From assembly GCF_900110735.1 (NCBI RefSeq), contig NZ_FOET01000002.1:497733-561732 (forward strand): a stretch of 64,000 bases of DNA, written 5' to 3'. Source of the stretch: Streptomyces radiopugnans (lineage in GTDB: Bacteria > Actinomycetota > Actinomycetes > Streptomycetales > Streptomycetaceae). Positions 41,594 to 50,547 of the stretch are shown in pieces (position 1 is the first letter of the stretch; each line of letters starts with the position of its first letter). The position numbers and the translations under genes are program-made. A model generated the notes under the pieces. The model had not been told where the DNA came from. It was given only the letters and a program-made list of their open reading frames with translations, and made no database searches.

Positions 41594-43366
41594 ATGACAC
41601 TCCCCGGGAACGGCGATCCGGCCCGCGAACCGCCTGCCCCGGTCGCCGAGCGCCGCGAGGTGACCTGCGCGTTGCGCGACGGAACGCGGCTTCGGACCCT
41701 CCTGCTGGTTCCGCACGGGACCGGGCCGTGGCCGGCCCTGCTGACGCGCCACCCCTATGACGTGACCCGTGAGGAACACGACGGGATGCTCGACGTCGGG
41801 CGCCTCGTCGCCGCCGGCTACCTCGTCGCGCTCCAGGACGTGCGGGGGCGCTTCGGCTCCGAAGGCGTTTTCGACCCCTGCGCACAGGAGGTGGCCGACG
41901 GCGCCGACGCCGTGGCCTGGCTCGCGGCACTTCCCGAATGCACCGGCGCCGTCGGAATGTGGGGCGCGTCCTACGCCTCGGAGACCCAGTTCAGCGCTCT
42001 TCTGGGAGGCGCTCCCGCTCTGCGGGCGATCGCTCCCGCCATGACGCCGGCGATGTCGGCGCTCGACGGTTTCCGGTTCCGCGGCGGGGTGCCGGAGATC
42101 GGGAGCACCCTCGCGTGGACGCACTACGCGATCGCCCCGGACCTGATCGCGCGCATCGGCTCCGCCGGCGAACGGGAGGCCGAGCGGAAGCGGTGGGAGG
42201 CGACCGAGCGTGCGATCGCGACCGGGGACGCGTTCCGGGCCGGTGCTCTGCACTCCGGCCCGGACGCCGAGTCGATCGTCGTGTGGGGTCTGGACCGGTT
42301 GCGGGAGCCACTCGGGTCGGCGCACCACCGCGCCGGGAAGATCGTCGACCGGATCGACGCGATCGACGTCCCGGTCTTCCTGACCGGCGGGTGGTTCGAC
42401 GTCTTTCTCGGGTCGACTCTGGAGATATACCGGCGCCTGCTGCACCGCGCGAGGGAAGCCGGCGGGCCGGTGCCCCGTCTTCTCGTCGGCCCCTGGTCGC
42501 ACGGCGACATGTCGGGCCGGACGGCCGGGGTGGATTTCGGGCCGGGCGCGTCCGCCGACGACCTCGGCGGCGGTGGGGACCTCACCGAGCGGCACGTGCG
42601 GTGGTTCGACGCCGCCCTTCGCTCGGGCACGGCGGACACGCCGCCGGTGCGCGTGTTCCTGATGGGCTCGAACCGGTGGGTCGAGCTTGAGGAGTTCCCC
42701 CCGCGCGGCACGCGGACGCTCGAGCTGTACCTGGGCTCCGGGGGGTCACTCGCGGCCGAGCCGACCGGGAGCGGTGAACGGCGGCTCACCAGCGATCCGG
42801 CGTCCCCGGTGCCGACGCGCGGCGGTGCGGTACTCCTCTTCGCACCGTTCGAGGCGGGGCCCGCCGACCAGGCGGCGATCGAGTCGCGGCAGGACGTGGT
42901 CTCGTGGCGCACCGCGCCGCTCGCCGAGGAACTCACCGTGATGGGCGCGGTTCACGCCGTCGTCCACCTCGCGACCACGGGAACGGACGCGGACGTGGTC
43001 GTGCGGCTGTGCGACGAACACCCGGACGGCAGCAGCCTCGTCATCGCCGACGGCGTGCAGCGGGGGTCGGCGCGGTTCGTCGACCCGGTCACGGGCCTGG
43101 GCGACAGGCGGCCGGTCGAGCCGGGCCGGGACCAGGAGTTCGTCGTGGACCTCTGGTCGACGGCGCACACGTTCCTGCCGGGCCACCGGGTGCGGGTCGA
43201 CATCGCACCGAGTTCGTCACCCCGCTGGGACGTCGGACGCAATGTCTTCGAGCCCGGGCCGGCCGGGCGGACCGCGGCGCCCACCGCCGCGGAGTACACG
43301 ATCCGTCACGGCGCCGCCCGTCCGAGCCGCCTCGTCCTGCGGGTTGTGACGGCAGCGCCGCGATGA
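41594..43366 (+). CDS. CocE/NonD-family serine hydrolase
   Basis: A 590-residue protein. The N-terminal alpha/beta hydrolase (peptidase S15) domain shows ALLTRHPYDVTREEHDG, LVALQDVRGRFGSEGVFDP and the nucleophile elbow GMWGASYASETQ (S126). GWFDVFLGSTLEIY and LVGPWSHGDMSG supply the later Asp and His. The C-terminal jelly-roll (PEP_C) domain follows. Family members include cocaine esterase, alpha-amino-acid ester hydrolase and X-prolyl peptidases. No signal peptide is seen. In this locus it may remove acyl groups from imported oligosaccharides, but that is inferred only from position. Confidence 0.88.
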   Translation: MTLPGNGDPAREPPAPVAERREVTCALRDGTRLRTLLLVPHGTGPWPALLTRHPYDVTREEHDGMLDVGRLVAAGYLVALQDVRGRFGSEGVFDPCAQEVADGADAVAWLAALPECTGAVGMWGASYASETQFSALLGGAPALRAIAPAMTPAMSALDGFRFRGGVPEIGSTLAWTHYAIAPDLIARIGSAGEREAERKRWEATERAIATGDAFRAGALHSGPDAESIVVWGLDRLREPLGSAHHRAGKIVDRIDAIDVPVFLTGGWFDVFLGSTLEIYRRLLHRAREAGGPVPRLLVGPWSHGDMSGRTAGVDFGPGASADDLGGGGDLTERHVRWFDAALRSGTADTPPVRVFLMGSNRWVELEEFPPRGTRTLELYLGSGGSLAAEPTGSGERRLTSDPASPVPTRGGAVLLFAPFEAGPADQAAIESRQDVVSWRTAPLAEELTVMGAVHAVVHLATTGTDADVVVRLCDEHPDGSSLVIADGVQRGSARFVDPVTGLGDRRPVEPGRDQEFVVDLWSTAHTFLPGHRVRVDIAPSSSPRWDVGRNVFEPGPAGRTAAPTAAEYTIRHGAARPSRLVLRVVTAAPR

Positions 43367-43415
43367 GACCGGCCGGGACACACGCCTGCCCGCTCATCGG
43401 CGCGTCACCGGCGCG

Positions 43416-44474
43416 TCACCGGCGTGGCGCCGCGGCCGCCGAGGCGGGCCCGGTGGAGGCACGGACGACCAGCTCGGTGGCCAGCTCCATGCGGGCGGGG
43501 GACCGGGTGCCGCCGTCCTCGCTCCGGGAGAGCTCGAGCAGGAGCTTGACCGCCGCGGCGCCCAACTCGGTACTGGGCTGTCTGACGGTCGTCAGCCCGG
43601 GGGTGATGTACTGCGCCTCGGGCAGGTCGTCGAAGCCGATGACACTGACGTCCCCGGGGATCCGCAGGCCCCGGGCGTCCAGTGCGTCGTAGATGCCGAG
43701 TGCCATGGAGTCCGAGCAGGCGAAGATCCCCGTGATCCCCGGGTCGCCGTCGAGCAGGGTGTGGGTGGCGGTCGCCGCCTTGGCGCGGTTCCATCCGCCG
43801 TGGACCACGGACACCGTGGCACTGCCGGCGGTCGCCGTGTCGGCTGCCGCACGGAAACCGTCGACGCGCGCCCGGCTGAAGAGATGGCGGGCGTGGCCGG
43901 CGACGACCCCCATCCGCACGTGGCCGAGAGACAGCAGGTGCTCGGCGGCCATGCGGCCGCCGTCCCAGTTCGCCACGCCGATGCTCGCCACCCCTGACGG
44001 CGGTGTGCTCATCGGGTCGATCAGCACCACGGGGACACCCGCGGCGGAGATCGCGCTGAACTGCCGGGAGTTGGGATCGATCAGCGTCCCGATCGTGCCG
44101 ACGCTGCGCCTCCTCAGGACCCGCGACACCCAGTCGCTGTGCGGCTCGGCGAGCGTCAGCACGACATCGAGCCCCGCTGCCGCCGCCTCCCGCCCGACCC
44201 CGGCTATCAGCAGATTCGCCCACGACCCCTCGAAGTGGGTGACCACGAGGTCGAGCACGCTGGACAGGCCGCTCTCGTCCCGCGCGCCTTCGCCCTTGGA
44301 CCCGGCCCGGCGGGTGTAGCCGACGGCTTGCACGGCTTCCATGACCCTCGCGCGCGTCTCGGCCGAGACGTCGGTTCCGCCCCGCAGCACCTTGGAGACG
44401 GTGGGCACGCTCGTACCGGCGGTCTTGGCCACCAGGGACAGTGTGGGGCGCGTTCCGACGGGTCGAGGGGGCAT
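43416..44474 (-). CDS. LacI-family transcriptional repressor
   Basis: A 352-residue regulator. Residues 12-31 form the helix-turn-helix (LSLVAKTAGTSVPTVSKVLR), followed by the hinge helix region (VSAETRARVMEAVQAVGY). The periplasmic-binding-like domain has LVVTHFEGSWANLLIAGVGR, GVASIGVANWDGGRMAAEHL, and GIFACSDSMALGIYDALDAR, with IPGDVSVIGFDDLPEAQYIT at the effector/dimer face. The start at 44474 has no strong ribosome site. It probably controls the GH39/importer region through the 38157 palindrome, with a xylo-oligosaccharide or xylose derivative as inducer. Confidence 0.92.
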   Translation of the reverse strand: MPPRPVGTRPTLSLVAKTAGTSVPTVSKVLRGGTDVSAETRARVMEAVQAVGYTRRAGSKGEGARDESGLSSVLDLVVTHFEGSWANLLIAGVGREAAAAGLDVVLTLAEPHSDWVSRVLRRRSVGTIGTLIDPNSRQFSAISAAGVPVVLIDPMSTPPSGVASIGVANWDGGRMAAEHLLSLGHVRMGVVAGHARHLFSRARVDGFRAAADTATAGSATVSVVHGGWNRAKAATATHTLLDGDPGITGIFACSDSMALGIYDALDARGLRIPGDVSVIGFDDLPEAQYITPGLTTVRQPSTELGAAAVKLLLELSRSEDGGTRSPARMELATELVVRASTGPASAAAAPRR

Positions 44475-44591
44475 GGGGGACAGATTAACCGGCGGGGAAG
44501 CCCTCCAGGGCTCCGGGGCGGCACCGGCGGTACCGCAGGCTGGCCGGACCGGCGGCGGGCTCGGGGGCCGCACGCGGCCGCGCGCCGAGCG

Positions 44592-46145
44592 TCACGCGGA
44601 GGGCGCCGGGGGCGGGGTCGAGGCCGGGGCCGGGACGTACTCGAACCAGTCGAAGGCGACCGTGCCCTCGGTGGCATACATGCCGATCACACGGCCGGTG
44701 AAGCCGCAGGCGACCTCGGTGGACAGGTAGCGCCCGTCCAGTTCGGCCAGCGGCCGGGCGTCCGGGGCGTCGGGGTCGCCGAGCCAGAAGGCGACGGTGT
44801 CGGGGCCCGTGGTCCCGCCGTCGGTGAGTTCGGGCGACGCGGGCACGAGGCCGGACGTCCGGATCGTCACGGCGAGGGTCAGCGGCCCGGCCGGGACCGG
44901 CCGGGCGGCCACGGTCTGGCGCAGCGGACCGATCCGGGCGACGACGCCGGCCTCCCCGTCCCCGACCTCCACCTCGTAGTGGTGGGCCTCGTCCAGGCGC
45001 ACACAGAGGCCGCCGCGTCCCGTGCCCGGGTCGATCGCGACGCTGACGCGGCAGTCGTGGTGCTGCTGCCGGCGGCCGACGAAGGTGTAGCCGGGGCGGT
45101 CGAGGGTGGGGCCGGTGGCGTGGAGGACCAGCCGGCCGGGGCGCTCGGTGAGCGACCAGGACTCGTCCGGGCGGGCGAACGGCGAGACCCAGTGCGGCGC
45201 GAGAGCGGCACTGTCGAAGTCGTCGCGTGCGGGCGGGGCCGGAACGGGATGCCAGGCGCCGCCCGGGGCCGCGTGGCTCTCGGGAACGGGCGCGACGACG
45301 GGCCAGCCGTCCTCGTCCCACTCCACGGGGGTCAGGAACGTCTCGCGGCCGAGCACGTGCACGTCGGGTGTGAAGCCGCGGGGGCGGACGCCGAGCAGCA
45401 CCATCCACCAACTGCCGTCGGGGGCCTGCACAAGGTCGGCGTGGCCGGTGTTCTGGATGGAACGGGCGGTACCGCTGTGGGACAGCAGGGGGTTGGCGGG
45501 TGCGCCCTCCCAGGGACCGCGCGGCGAACGGCCGCGGGCGATGGACACGCTGTGGCCGCGTTCCGTGCCGCCTTCCGCGATCAGCAGGTACCACCAGTCA
45601 CCGATGCGGTAGAGGTGCGGCGCCTCGGGGTACTTGAGGCCGCTGCCCGACCACGTGGCGAAAGGCCCCTCCAGCACCTTCCCCTCGGCCGGGTCGATCC
45701 TGGCCATGTTGATGCCGCCTTCGGGCCCGGAGAAGGCGCACCAGCAGGTGCCGTCCTCCTCCCACACCAGGTCGGGGTCGATCCCGGGCAGGTCGATCCA
45801 CACCGGGTCGCTCCACGGCCCCTCGGGCCGCTCGGCCGAGACGACGAAGTTGCCGCCGCCGTCGACGTTGGTGTTGACGACCCAGTAACGGCCGTCGTGG
45901 TGGCGGATCGTGGGGGCGTAGAGGCCGCCGGACGCCTTGGCTCCGGGGATGGGCAGCGGCAGTTGCCCGGGCCGGTCGAGCACGTTGCCGATGTGCTCCC
46001 AGTGCACGAGGTCCCTGCTGTGGAAGAGCGGCAGCCCGGGGAAGTACTCGAAGCTGGAGCACACCAGGTAGTAGTCGTCACCGACCCGGCACACGCTCGG
46101 ATCGGGGTGGAACCCACTGATCACAGGGTTGTCGTACGTATGCAC
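44592..46145 (-). CDS. GH43 glycoside hydrolase, probable beta-xylosidase
   Basis: A 517-residue enzyme without signal peptide, starting at a GTG (46145) with GCAGG upstream. The five-blade propeller shows NPVISGFHPDPSVCRVGDDY, where D15 is the general base. GIDPDLVWEEDGTCW carries the pKa-modulating Asp and LKYPEAPHLYRIGDWW the acid Glu. The C-terminal concanavalin-like domain (about 320-517; RQQHHDCRVSVAIDPG, GTVAFDWFEYVP) is the usual GH43 beta-xylosidase partner domain. It inverts and removes xylose or arabinose units inside the cell. It ends the xylo-oligosaccharide locus. Confidence 0.92.
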   Translation of the reverse strand: MHTYDNPVISGFHPDPSVCRVGDDYYLVCSSFEYFPGLPLFHSRDLVHWEHIGNVLDRPGQLPLPIPGAKASGGLYAPTIRHHDGRYWVVNTNVDGGGNFVVSAERPEGPWSDPVWIDLPGIDPDLVWEEDGTCWCAFSGPEGGINMARIDPAEGKVLEGPFATWSGSGLKYPEAPHLYRIGDWWYLLIAEGGTERGHSVSIARGRSPRGPWEGAPANPLLSHSGTARSIQNTGHADLVQAPDGSWWMVLLGVRPRGFTPDVHVLGRETFLTPVEWDEDGWPVVAPVPESHAAPGGAWHPVPAPPARDDFDSAALAPHWVSPFARPDESWSLTERPGRLVLHATGPTLDRPGYTFVGRRQQHHDCRVSVAIDPGTGRGGLCVRLDEAHHYEVEVGDGEAGVVARIGPLRQTVAARPVPAGPLTLAVTIRTSGLVPASPELTDGGTTGPDTVAFWLGDPDAPDARPLAELDGRYLSTEVACGFTGRVIGMYATEGTVAFDWFEYVPAPASTPPPAPSA

Positions 46146-46936
46146 GGAAACCTGCTCCCTCCGAGCCGCCGGGCGCCGTGCGGCGAGTCTAGACGGCGCC
46201 GCGCGAATACCCGGGGGCGTGCCCGCCGACCTGCTTGTCCGCTCCCCACCCGGCGAGAGTGAGGTCGTGCGGCCGGGCGCGCAGGGACATACCGGGGTCG
46301 AGGACCGGTTGTCCCTGGGCCGCGTCCTCGCCCCATGTGCTCGGCCATGTGCTCGGCCGGAGCCGGGTGCTCTCGGCGTCCTTCGGGGCGCGGCGGCGGC
46401 GGAGAGGGTGGCGGGGGCGCGGACCAAGCGACTGCGGAAGGCCAGGGAGGCCGAGCGGGAGGTGCCGCTGCGGAACCTGGAGCTGTCCGAGGAGGTCGGG
46501 GAGACCGCCCACGCGGTGGTGGGGACGGCCGGGCAGAACCCGCGCAAGGGCATCCGCACATACCCGCCCGGCTCTCGAAGCGGCTGCCGGTGAGGGGCGT
46601 GGTGTCCGTGTGAGGGCCTGTGCCGAAGTAGCTGCGCAGGTCATCGACGGCTCGAGGGTCACCGTCCAAGGCGTGCAGCCGTTCGGCCGGTGTCCCTGGA
46701 GTGCCGGCAGGCGGCATCGTGACTCCTGGCGAGGAAGAGGTATCCGGGTGGGTGATTGTCCCAGGCCGCTCAGCGCCTGGCCTCGGTCTTTCGTGGTGGT
46801 CTGCCGACTCCGTCGGCAGACCACCACGAAAGACCGAGGCCAAACAGGCGCCTCATGTCTGTTGAACCCCCGTTTATCGCGTATTGACCTCCGCAACCTA
46901 CGATCTCCCAACCGGCCATGCCGAACGGGAGACGAC
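46146..46936. other. 790-base stretch without an intact gene
   Basis: No frame here has convincing coding character in full. On the minus strand, 46590-46720 encodes AERLHALDGDPRAVDDLRSY and then FGTGPHTDTTPLTGSRFES, a plausible piece of a degraded protein (DUF6308-like by memory), after which the sequence becomes meaningless. A 15-base direct repeat (CCATGTGCTCGGCCA-like) lies near 46333-46358. The long hairpin at 46773-46851 closes the region. Confidence 0.5.
46773..46851. repeat. Very long hairpin: 31-bp perfect stem, 3-base loop
   Basis: Arms 46778-46808 and 46812-46842 are exactly complementary, with loop TCC. After a 4-base bulge on the right, 5 further base pairs extend it (46773-46777 with 46847-46851). 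It may be a strong bidirectional terminator or the remains of a small inverted-repeat element. It lies 95 bases before the winged-helix gene. Confidence 0.85.
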
Positions 46937-47941
46937 ATGCTCCGCATTCATTTCAGCGATGCAGATCTGGCAAGAGTCAGGATTGCCGCCGCGCCTGATC
47001 CGCTCTGGGAAGTCGCCGCGAGTCTGCAACGATTACAGTCGCGCAGGGGACGGTGGGCCTACGCCGGGTGGTACCGCATGGCAAGGCAGCAGACGCGGGA
47101 GAGGGGGTTGGGGCGTGTCCTGCGGAACGTCTTCCTGCCCTTGTACCCAAGGGCCGCTTACTTTCCGGATTTTCTAACGCCCTCTGATTCGGTGGGTGAT
47201 TGGGACGCCGGGCTGGAATCAATTCTGGCCACGCCTCCGCGACGGGTCCTGGAGGAGGTAACCATCCTCGACCGGACCGTCGGAGCTCCCGCGTGGGCCG
47301 GGCATCTGGCCCGGCTGGAGGCGCGCAAGGAGTTCGTGGGAATGCTGCGGGCGTACCACGACGCGGTGATCGCCCCGTACGAGGAACAGGCCCAGGCCCG
47401 GATCGAGGCGGAGCGAGCGGCGCGTGCCCGTGGACTTCTGGACGGCGGAGTCGAGGGCATGCTCTCGGGACTCGGGCCGATGCTGCGCTGGCGCCCTCCC
47501 GTCCTGGAGGCCGTCTATCCCAAGCAGGTCGGGGACCGGGACCTGTATCTGAACGGACGTGGGCTCACCCTCATCCCTTCGTACTTCAACTGGGGTGAGC
47601 CGGTCACCTTCGCCGACCCGGAAATGCCGCCCGTGCTCTGGTACTCGCTCCTCCACGAGCCGAGTCCCCCGGACGCCCCGCATGGCGTCGATGCCCCCGA
47701 GAAGTCCTTGATCACCCTGCTCGGGCGCGCCCGAGCGGTCGCCTTGCGCACCGCGTCCACTGGTGCCACGACCGGCGAGATCGCCCGTGCCGCCGGAGTC
47801 TCGGCATCCTCCGCCAGCAGACATGCCACCGTGCTGCGTGAAGCAGGCCTCATCACCACCATCCGGAACGGCCCGACCGTGCTGCACACCCTCACCCCGG
47901 CGGGGGCGTCCTTGCTCCGCGCCGTGAGCCCGATGGAGTGA
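46937..47941 (+). CDS. ArsR-like winged-helix transcriptional regulator
   Basis: A 334-residue protein of a Streptomyces regulator family. An N-terminal helical ligand- or dimerisation-type part (HFSDADLARVRIAAAPDPLW, LEEVTILDRTVGAPAWAGHL) precedes a C-terminal winged helix at about 265-330: RARAVALRTASTGATTGEIA, GVSASSASRHATVLREAGLI, VLHTLTPAGASLLRAV. The order, with HTH last, is unlike classic ArsR but usual in this group. A good GGGAGA ribosome site precedes the ATG. It is convergent with the small secreted protein gene at 48047. Ligand unknown. Confidence 0.85.
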   Translation: MLRIHFSDADLARVRIAAAPDPLWEVAASLQRLQSRRGRWAYAGWYRMARQQTRERGLGRVLRNVFLPLYPRAAYFPDFLTPSDSVGDWDAGLESILATPPRRVLEEVTILDRTVGAPAWAGHLARLEARKEFVGMLRAYHDAVIAPYEEQAQARIEAERAARARGLLDGGVEGMLSGLGPMLRWRPPVLEAVYPKQVGDRDLYLNGRGLTLIPSYFNWGEPVTFADPEMPPVLWYSLLHEPSPPDAPHGVDAPEKSLITLLGRARAVALRTASTGATTGEIARAAGVSASSASRHATVLREAGLITTIRNGPTVLHTLTPAGASLLRAVSPME

Positions 47942-48046
47942 CCAGCACCGGTTCGTCGCCGTCGGCACGAGCATGAAGCGGGCCCGCCGGTTGTCCACCG
48001 GCGGGCCCGCCCCTTACGTACCGACAAGTCAGTGCGGTTGTTGCGG

Positions 48047-48445
48047 TCAGGCGGCGTATGAGCCCGACGCGGAGCCGGTGGTCTGGAAGAAGAACACGAA
48101 CTCCTGGAAGTCGCGGACGTTGGTGGCGATCACCTTCCAGGAGCCCGAAGGGGCCCACTTGTAGTCGCTCTGGCAGTCGAAGGAGCCACTGCTGAGCTTG
48201 AAGCACACCTTCACGTAACGGCCGCTGGAGCCCATCTTGAGGTTGATGTCGTTGCACCTGGTCGACGTCTTGAAGACGCTCGTCGTGTGCCGGCCGGACG
48301 CCTTCGAGAAGGACGAGGCCCCGTCGTAGCAGCTGACCTGGGTGCTCACGTCGCCCTGCGGAGCGGCGACAGCCACCGTCGATCCGCCGAGTGCCAGAGC
48401 AAGACCGCTGGCGGCCATGGCGAGCGTCTTGAGGTTCTTCCGCAT
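48047..48445 (-). CDS. Small secreted protein, unknown function
   Basis: A 132-residue protein with a clean signal peptide (MRKNLKTLAMAASGLALALG, cleavage after AVAA). The mature part of about 104 residues is beta-rich, with three cysteines (VSCYDGAS, STRCNDINLK, VCFKLSSGSFDCQSDYKWAP has two more), a WAPSGSWKV motif and Phe-rich FQEFVFFFQ. Ribosome site GGGGGAA precedes the ATG. It resembles small exported Streptomyces proteins found next to regulators of the type at 46937. Function not recognised. Confidence 0.75.
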   Translation of the reverse strand: MRKNLKTLAMAASGLALALGGSTVAVAAPQGDVSTQVSCYDGASSFSKASGRHTTSVFKTSTRCNDINLKMGSSGRYVKVCFKLSSGSFDCQSDYKWAPSGSWKVIATNVRDFQEFVFFFQTTGSASGSYAA

Positions 48446-48539
48446 GTTTTCCCCCTAGGACTGTTGTGCATGGCGAGACCCACTCTGCTGAGTGGCGCCG
48501 CGTCGGGCCATGCTGTTGCGGCAGGCCGCAAAAGCCGAG

Positions 48540-48962
48540 TTCATCGGGGAGAACGAGATGTTGGGCGTCCACTTCGCCGGCAGAGGCGTGGCCCTTCTTC
48601 ACAAAACCGGTCTCGTCCACGATCAGCACTCCGCCGTCGGCGCCAAGGTGATCGGCAACGTAGGAGCGAATGTCGTCGCGGACGGCGTCGGCGTCCCGGC
48701 GGGCGTAGCGCAACAGGCGCTGCATCGACCCGGGCCAGGCGTGACCGGCCTGTTCGGCCAGCCGCCAGCAGTTCTTCCGCTCGGCTTTGGACAGCATCCC
48801 GAGCAGGTAGGCGCGGGCAGTCACTCGGGGCTCAACTCGGCCGAGTCGTCCCGCAACCCGGGCCATGGCCTGGTCGAACACCTCCCGCCGGCGGGCAGGG
48901 TCCACGCTACGGCCTGCGGCCACCGCACGATCTTCAGGAGTCCGCACAACCCCCGTGATCAC
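48540..48962 (-). pseudogene. IS701-family transposase, N-terminal remnant
   Basis: From a GTG at 48962 the frame reads REVFDQAMARVAGRLGRVEP, RVTARAYLLGMLSKAERKNC, WRLAEQAGHAWPGSMQRLLR, DDIRSYVADHLGADGGVLIV and DETGFVKKGHASAG. This is the conserved N-terminus of IS701-type DDE transposases, including the first Asp of the triad (VDETG). It should continue 'VQRQYTGTAGRIEN', but instead changes to unrelated sequence, so about 60% of the gene is gone. No terminal repeats are evident. Confidence 0.75.
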
Positions 48963-49175
48963 TCGGTGGCCGTACCCGTTCCCAGCCGGACCCCGATGCA
49001 GGATCGCGAAACCAGACTGAAGTACCAGAGGCTGTCCGGAGCGAACGGTTGCCGCCCTCCTCCGGGGGCTGAGGCCGGTTTCCGGCTCCGCCCGGATCCG
49101 GCGCTTCCGAGTTCTCCCACGGCCTGCAGCGCGTTCTGGCTCTCGTCGCCCTTCCGGCCCCCAGGTTTCACTGAC

Positions 49176-49430
49176 ATCGCCGCCGACCGGCCGTACTACC
49201 CGGGCAAGCACCAGCGGCACGGCATGAACGTCCAGGTTCTCGCCGACCCGTCCGGGAAGCTGCTCTGGGCCTCCCGGCCCTGGCCGGGGCCGCAGCGCGG
49301 TCTGCTGGGCGGACAAGACGTATCGGGGCGCCGACGGCACCGTCCGGGTGCCCTACTGGGGCCGCTGGGGGAAACTCTCGACCGGACAGCGGGCTCACAA
49401 CCGCTGGTGTGGTGGACTGGCCGAACCACC
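49176..49430 (+). pseudogene. IS5-type (DDE_Tnp_4) transposase remnant
   Basis: One frame encodes DIAADRPYYPGKHQRHGMNV and QVLADPSGKLLWASRPWPGP, the typical block around the second half of an IS5-type catalytic core. After an internal deletion and a frame change, the + strand encodes ADKTYRGADGTVRVPYWGRW and GKLSTGQRAHNR, the later block with the HNR end. Both the helix-turn-helix and the C-terminus are missing. It lies between the IS701 remnant and the truncated endonuclease gene. Confidence 0.7.
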
Positions 49431-49663
49431 TGGACACGCAGACCGGTACCTTCACCTACTACGGCGATAGAGGACTCCGGGCCGGGACCTGCACGGCACT
49501 CCCCGCGGAGGCAACATACTGCTGAGGGACGCCTTCGCAGCTTCGCATGGCACCGCCGCCGAACGCGCCGCAGGCGTGCCGCCTTTCCTTCTGTTCGAGA
49601 AGGCAGGGTGGTGCTGGCCGCGCTGTGCGCTTCCGCGGCCTTCTGGCCCCCGGCGGGCCCAAC

Positions 49664-50398
49664 ATGGCGCCCGACGACGAACTGGTGGCCATCTGGCGGA
49701 CCACCGGCGGCCGCCGCTTCCAGAACTACCGAGCCCGTTTCACGGTGCTGGATCATGCCAGGGTCTCCCGTACTTGGCTCCAGCACGTCCTGGAGGGAGG
49801 GCACCCGCTTGAAGGCGGCTGCCCTCCGGCATGGGGCACCTGGGTCGTGGGTCGCGCCTACAACCCCCTGCTCGCGCCTTCCACCACCGTCATCAGGTCC
49901 AAGGCGGACCAACTCCCCGATGGCCCCGAAGGCCAGGCCATCCTAGAGGCGGTCCGAGCTCACTTCCGCGGCAGGGAACATGACTTCGAGGAGTGCGCGA
50001 TCGCTGTCTGGCGGCTGATGGCGCCCAGGACCGGTGCCTGCGACCTCACCCGTCCCAGCCGCGACGGAGGGCGCGATGCAGTCGGCGAGTACGTCCTCGG
50101 CCCGGAGGCGAGCCCTATTTCCATCGACTTCGCGCTGGAAGCAAAGTGCTACGCAACCTCGAACTCCGTCGGGGTCAGGGAAGTCTCACGCCTCATCTCC
50201 CGCCTGCGGCATCGCACCTTCGGGGTCCTCATCACGACCTCGTACTTCCACAGGCAAGTACAGGAAGAGGTCCGTGAGGACGGCCACCCCATTGCCCTCG
50301 TGTGCGGCCGGGACATCGTCGATGCCCTGTGCCAGCACGGCCACACCACTCCAGTAGCTGTGCAGCAATGGTTGGAGCAGGGTTTTCCCAAGCCGTAG
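49664..50398 (+). CDS. Restriction endonuclease, Mrr/AspBHI-like, 5'-truncated
   Basis: From the ATG at 49664, 244 residues; the conserved sequence starts slightly earlier (RGLLAPGGPN from about 49622). Residues 15-75 (GRRFQNYRARFTVLD, VSRTWLQHV) look like the end of the SRA-like recognition domain of AspBHI-type modification-dependent enzymes. Residues 125-225 are the Mrr-type catalytic domain with D138 (SRDGGRDAV), E159-x-K161 (DFALEAKCYA), then REVSRLISRLRHRTFGVLIT and ALVCGRDIVDAL. Full-length relatives have a longer N-terminal recognition region, so this one has lost it, probably to the IS remnants upstream. The nuclease site is intact; expression and specificity are doubtful. Confidence 0.72.
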   Translation: MAPDDELVAIWRTTGGRRFQNYRARFTVLDHARVSRTWLQHVLEGGHPLEGGCPPAWGTWVVGRAYNPLLAPSTTVIRSKADQLPDGPEGQAILEAVRAHFRGREHDFEECAIAVWRLMAPRTGACDLTRPSRDGGRDAVGEYVLGPEASPISIDFALEAKCYATSNSVGVREVSRLISRLRHRTFGVLITTSYFHRQVQEEVREDGHPIALVCGRDIVDALCQHGHTTPVAVQQWLEQGFPKP

Positions 50399-50547
50399 AA
50401 GCCGCCTGCCAACTCATGGCCGCAGCCAGTTTCCCCGCCTTTGTGTCGATTTGGCGCGGCCGGGAGGATCCATAGCATCACTCACCACGGCGTACCGCGC
50501 CTCCGCAGGATTTCCCTGCGGAAGCAGAACGCCCGGAAGGTGAGGTT

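Noticed and set aside
46235..46936. Extended start for the winged-helix regulator (upstream open frame)
   Set aside because: The upstream frame crosses the 31-bp hairpin and has no conserved protein; the ATG at 46937 has its own ribosome site.
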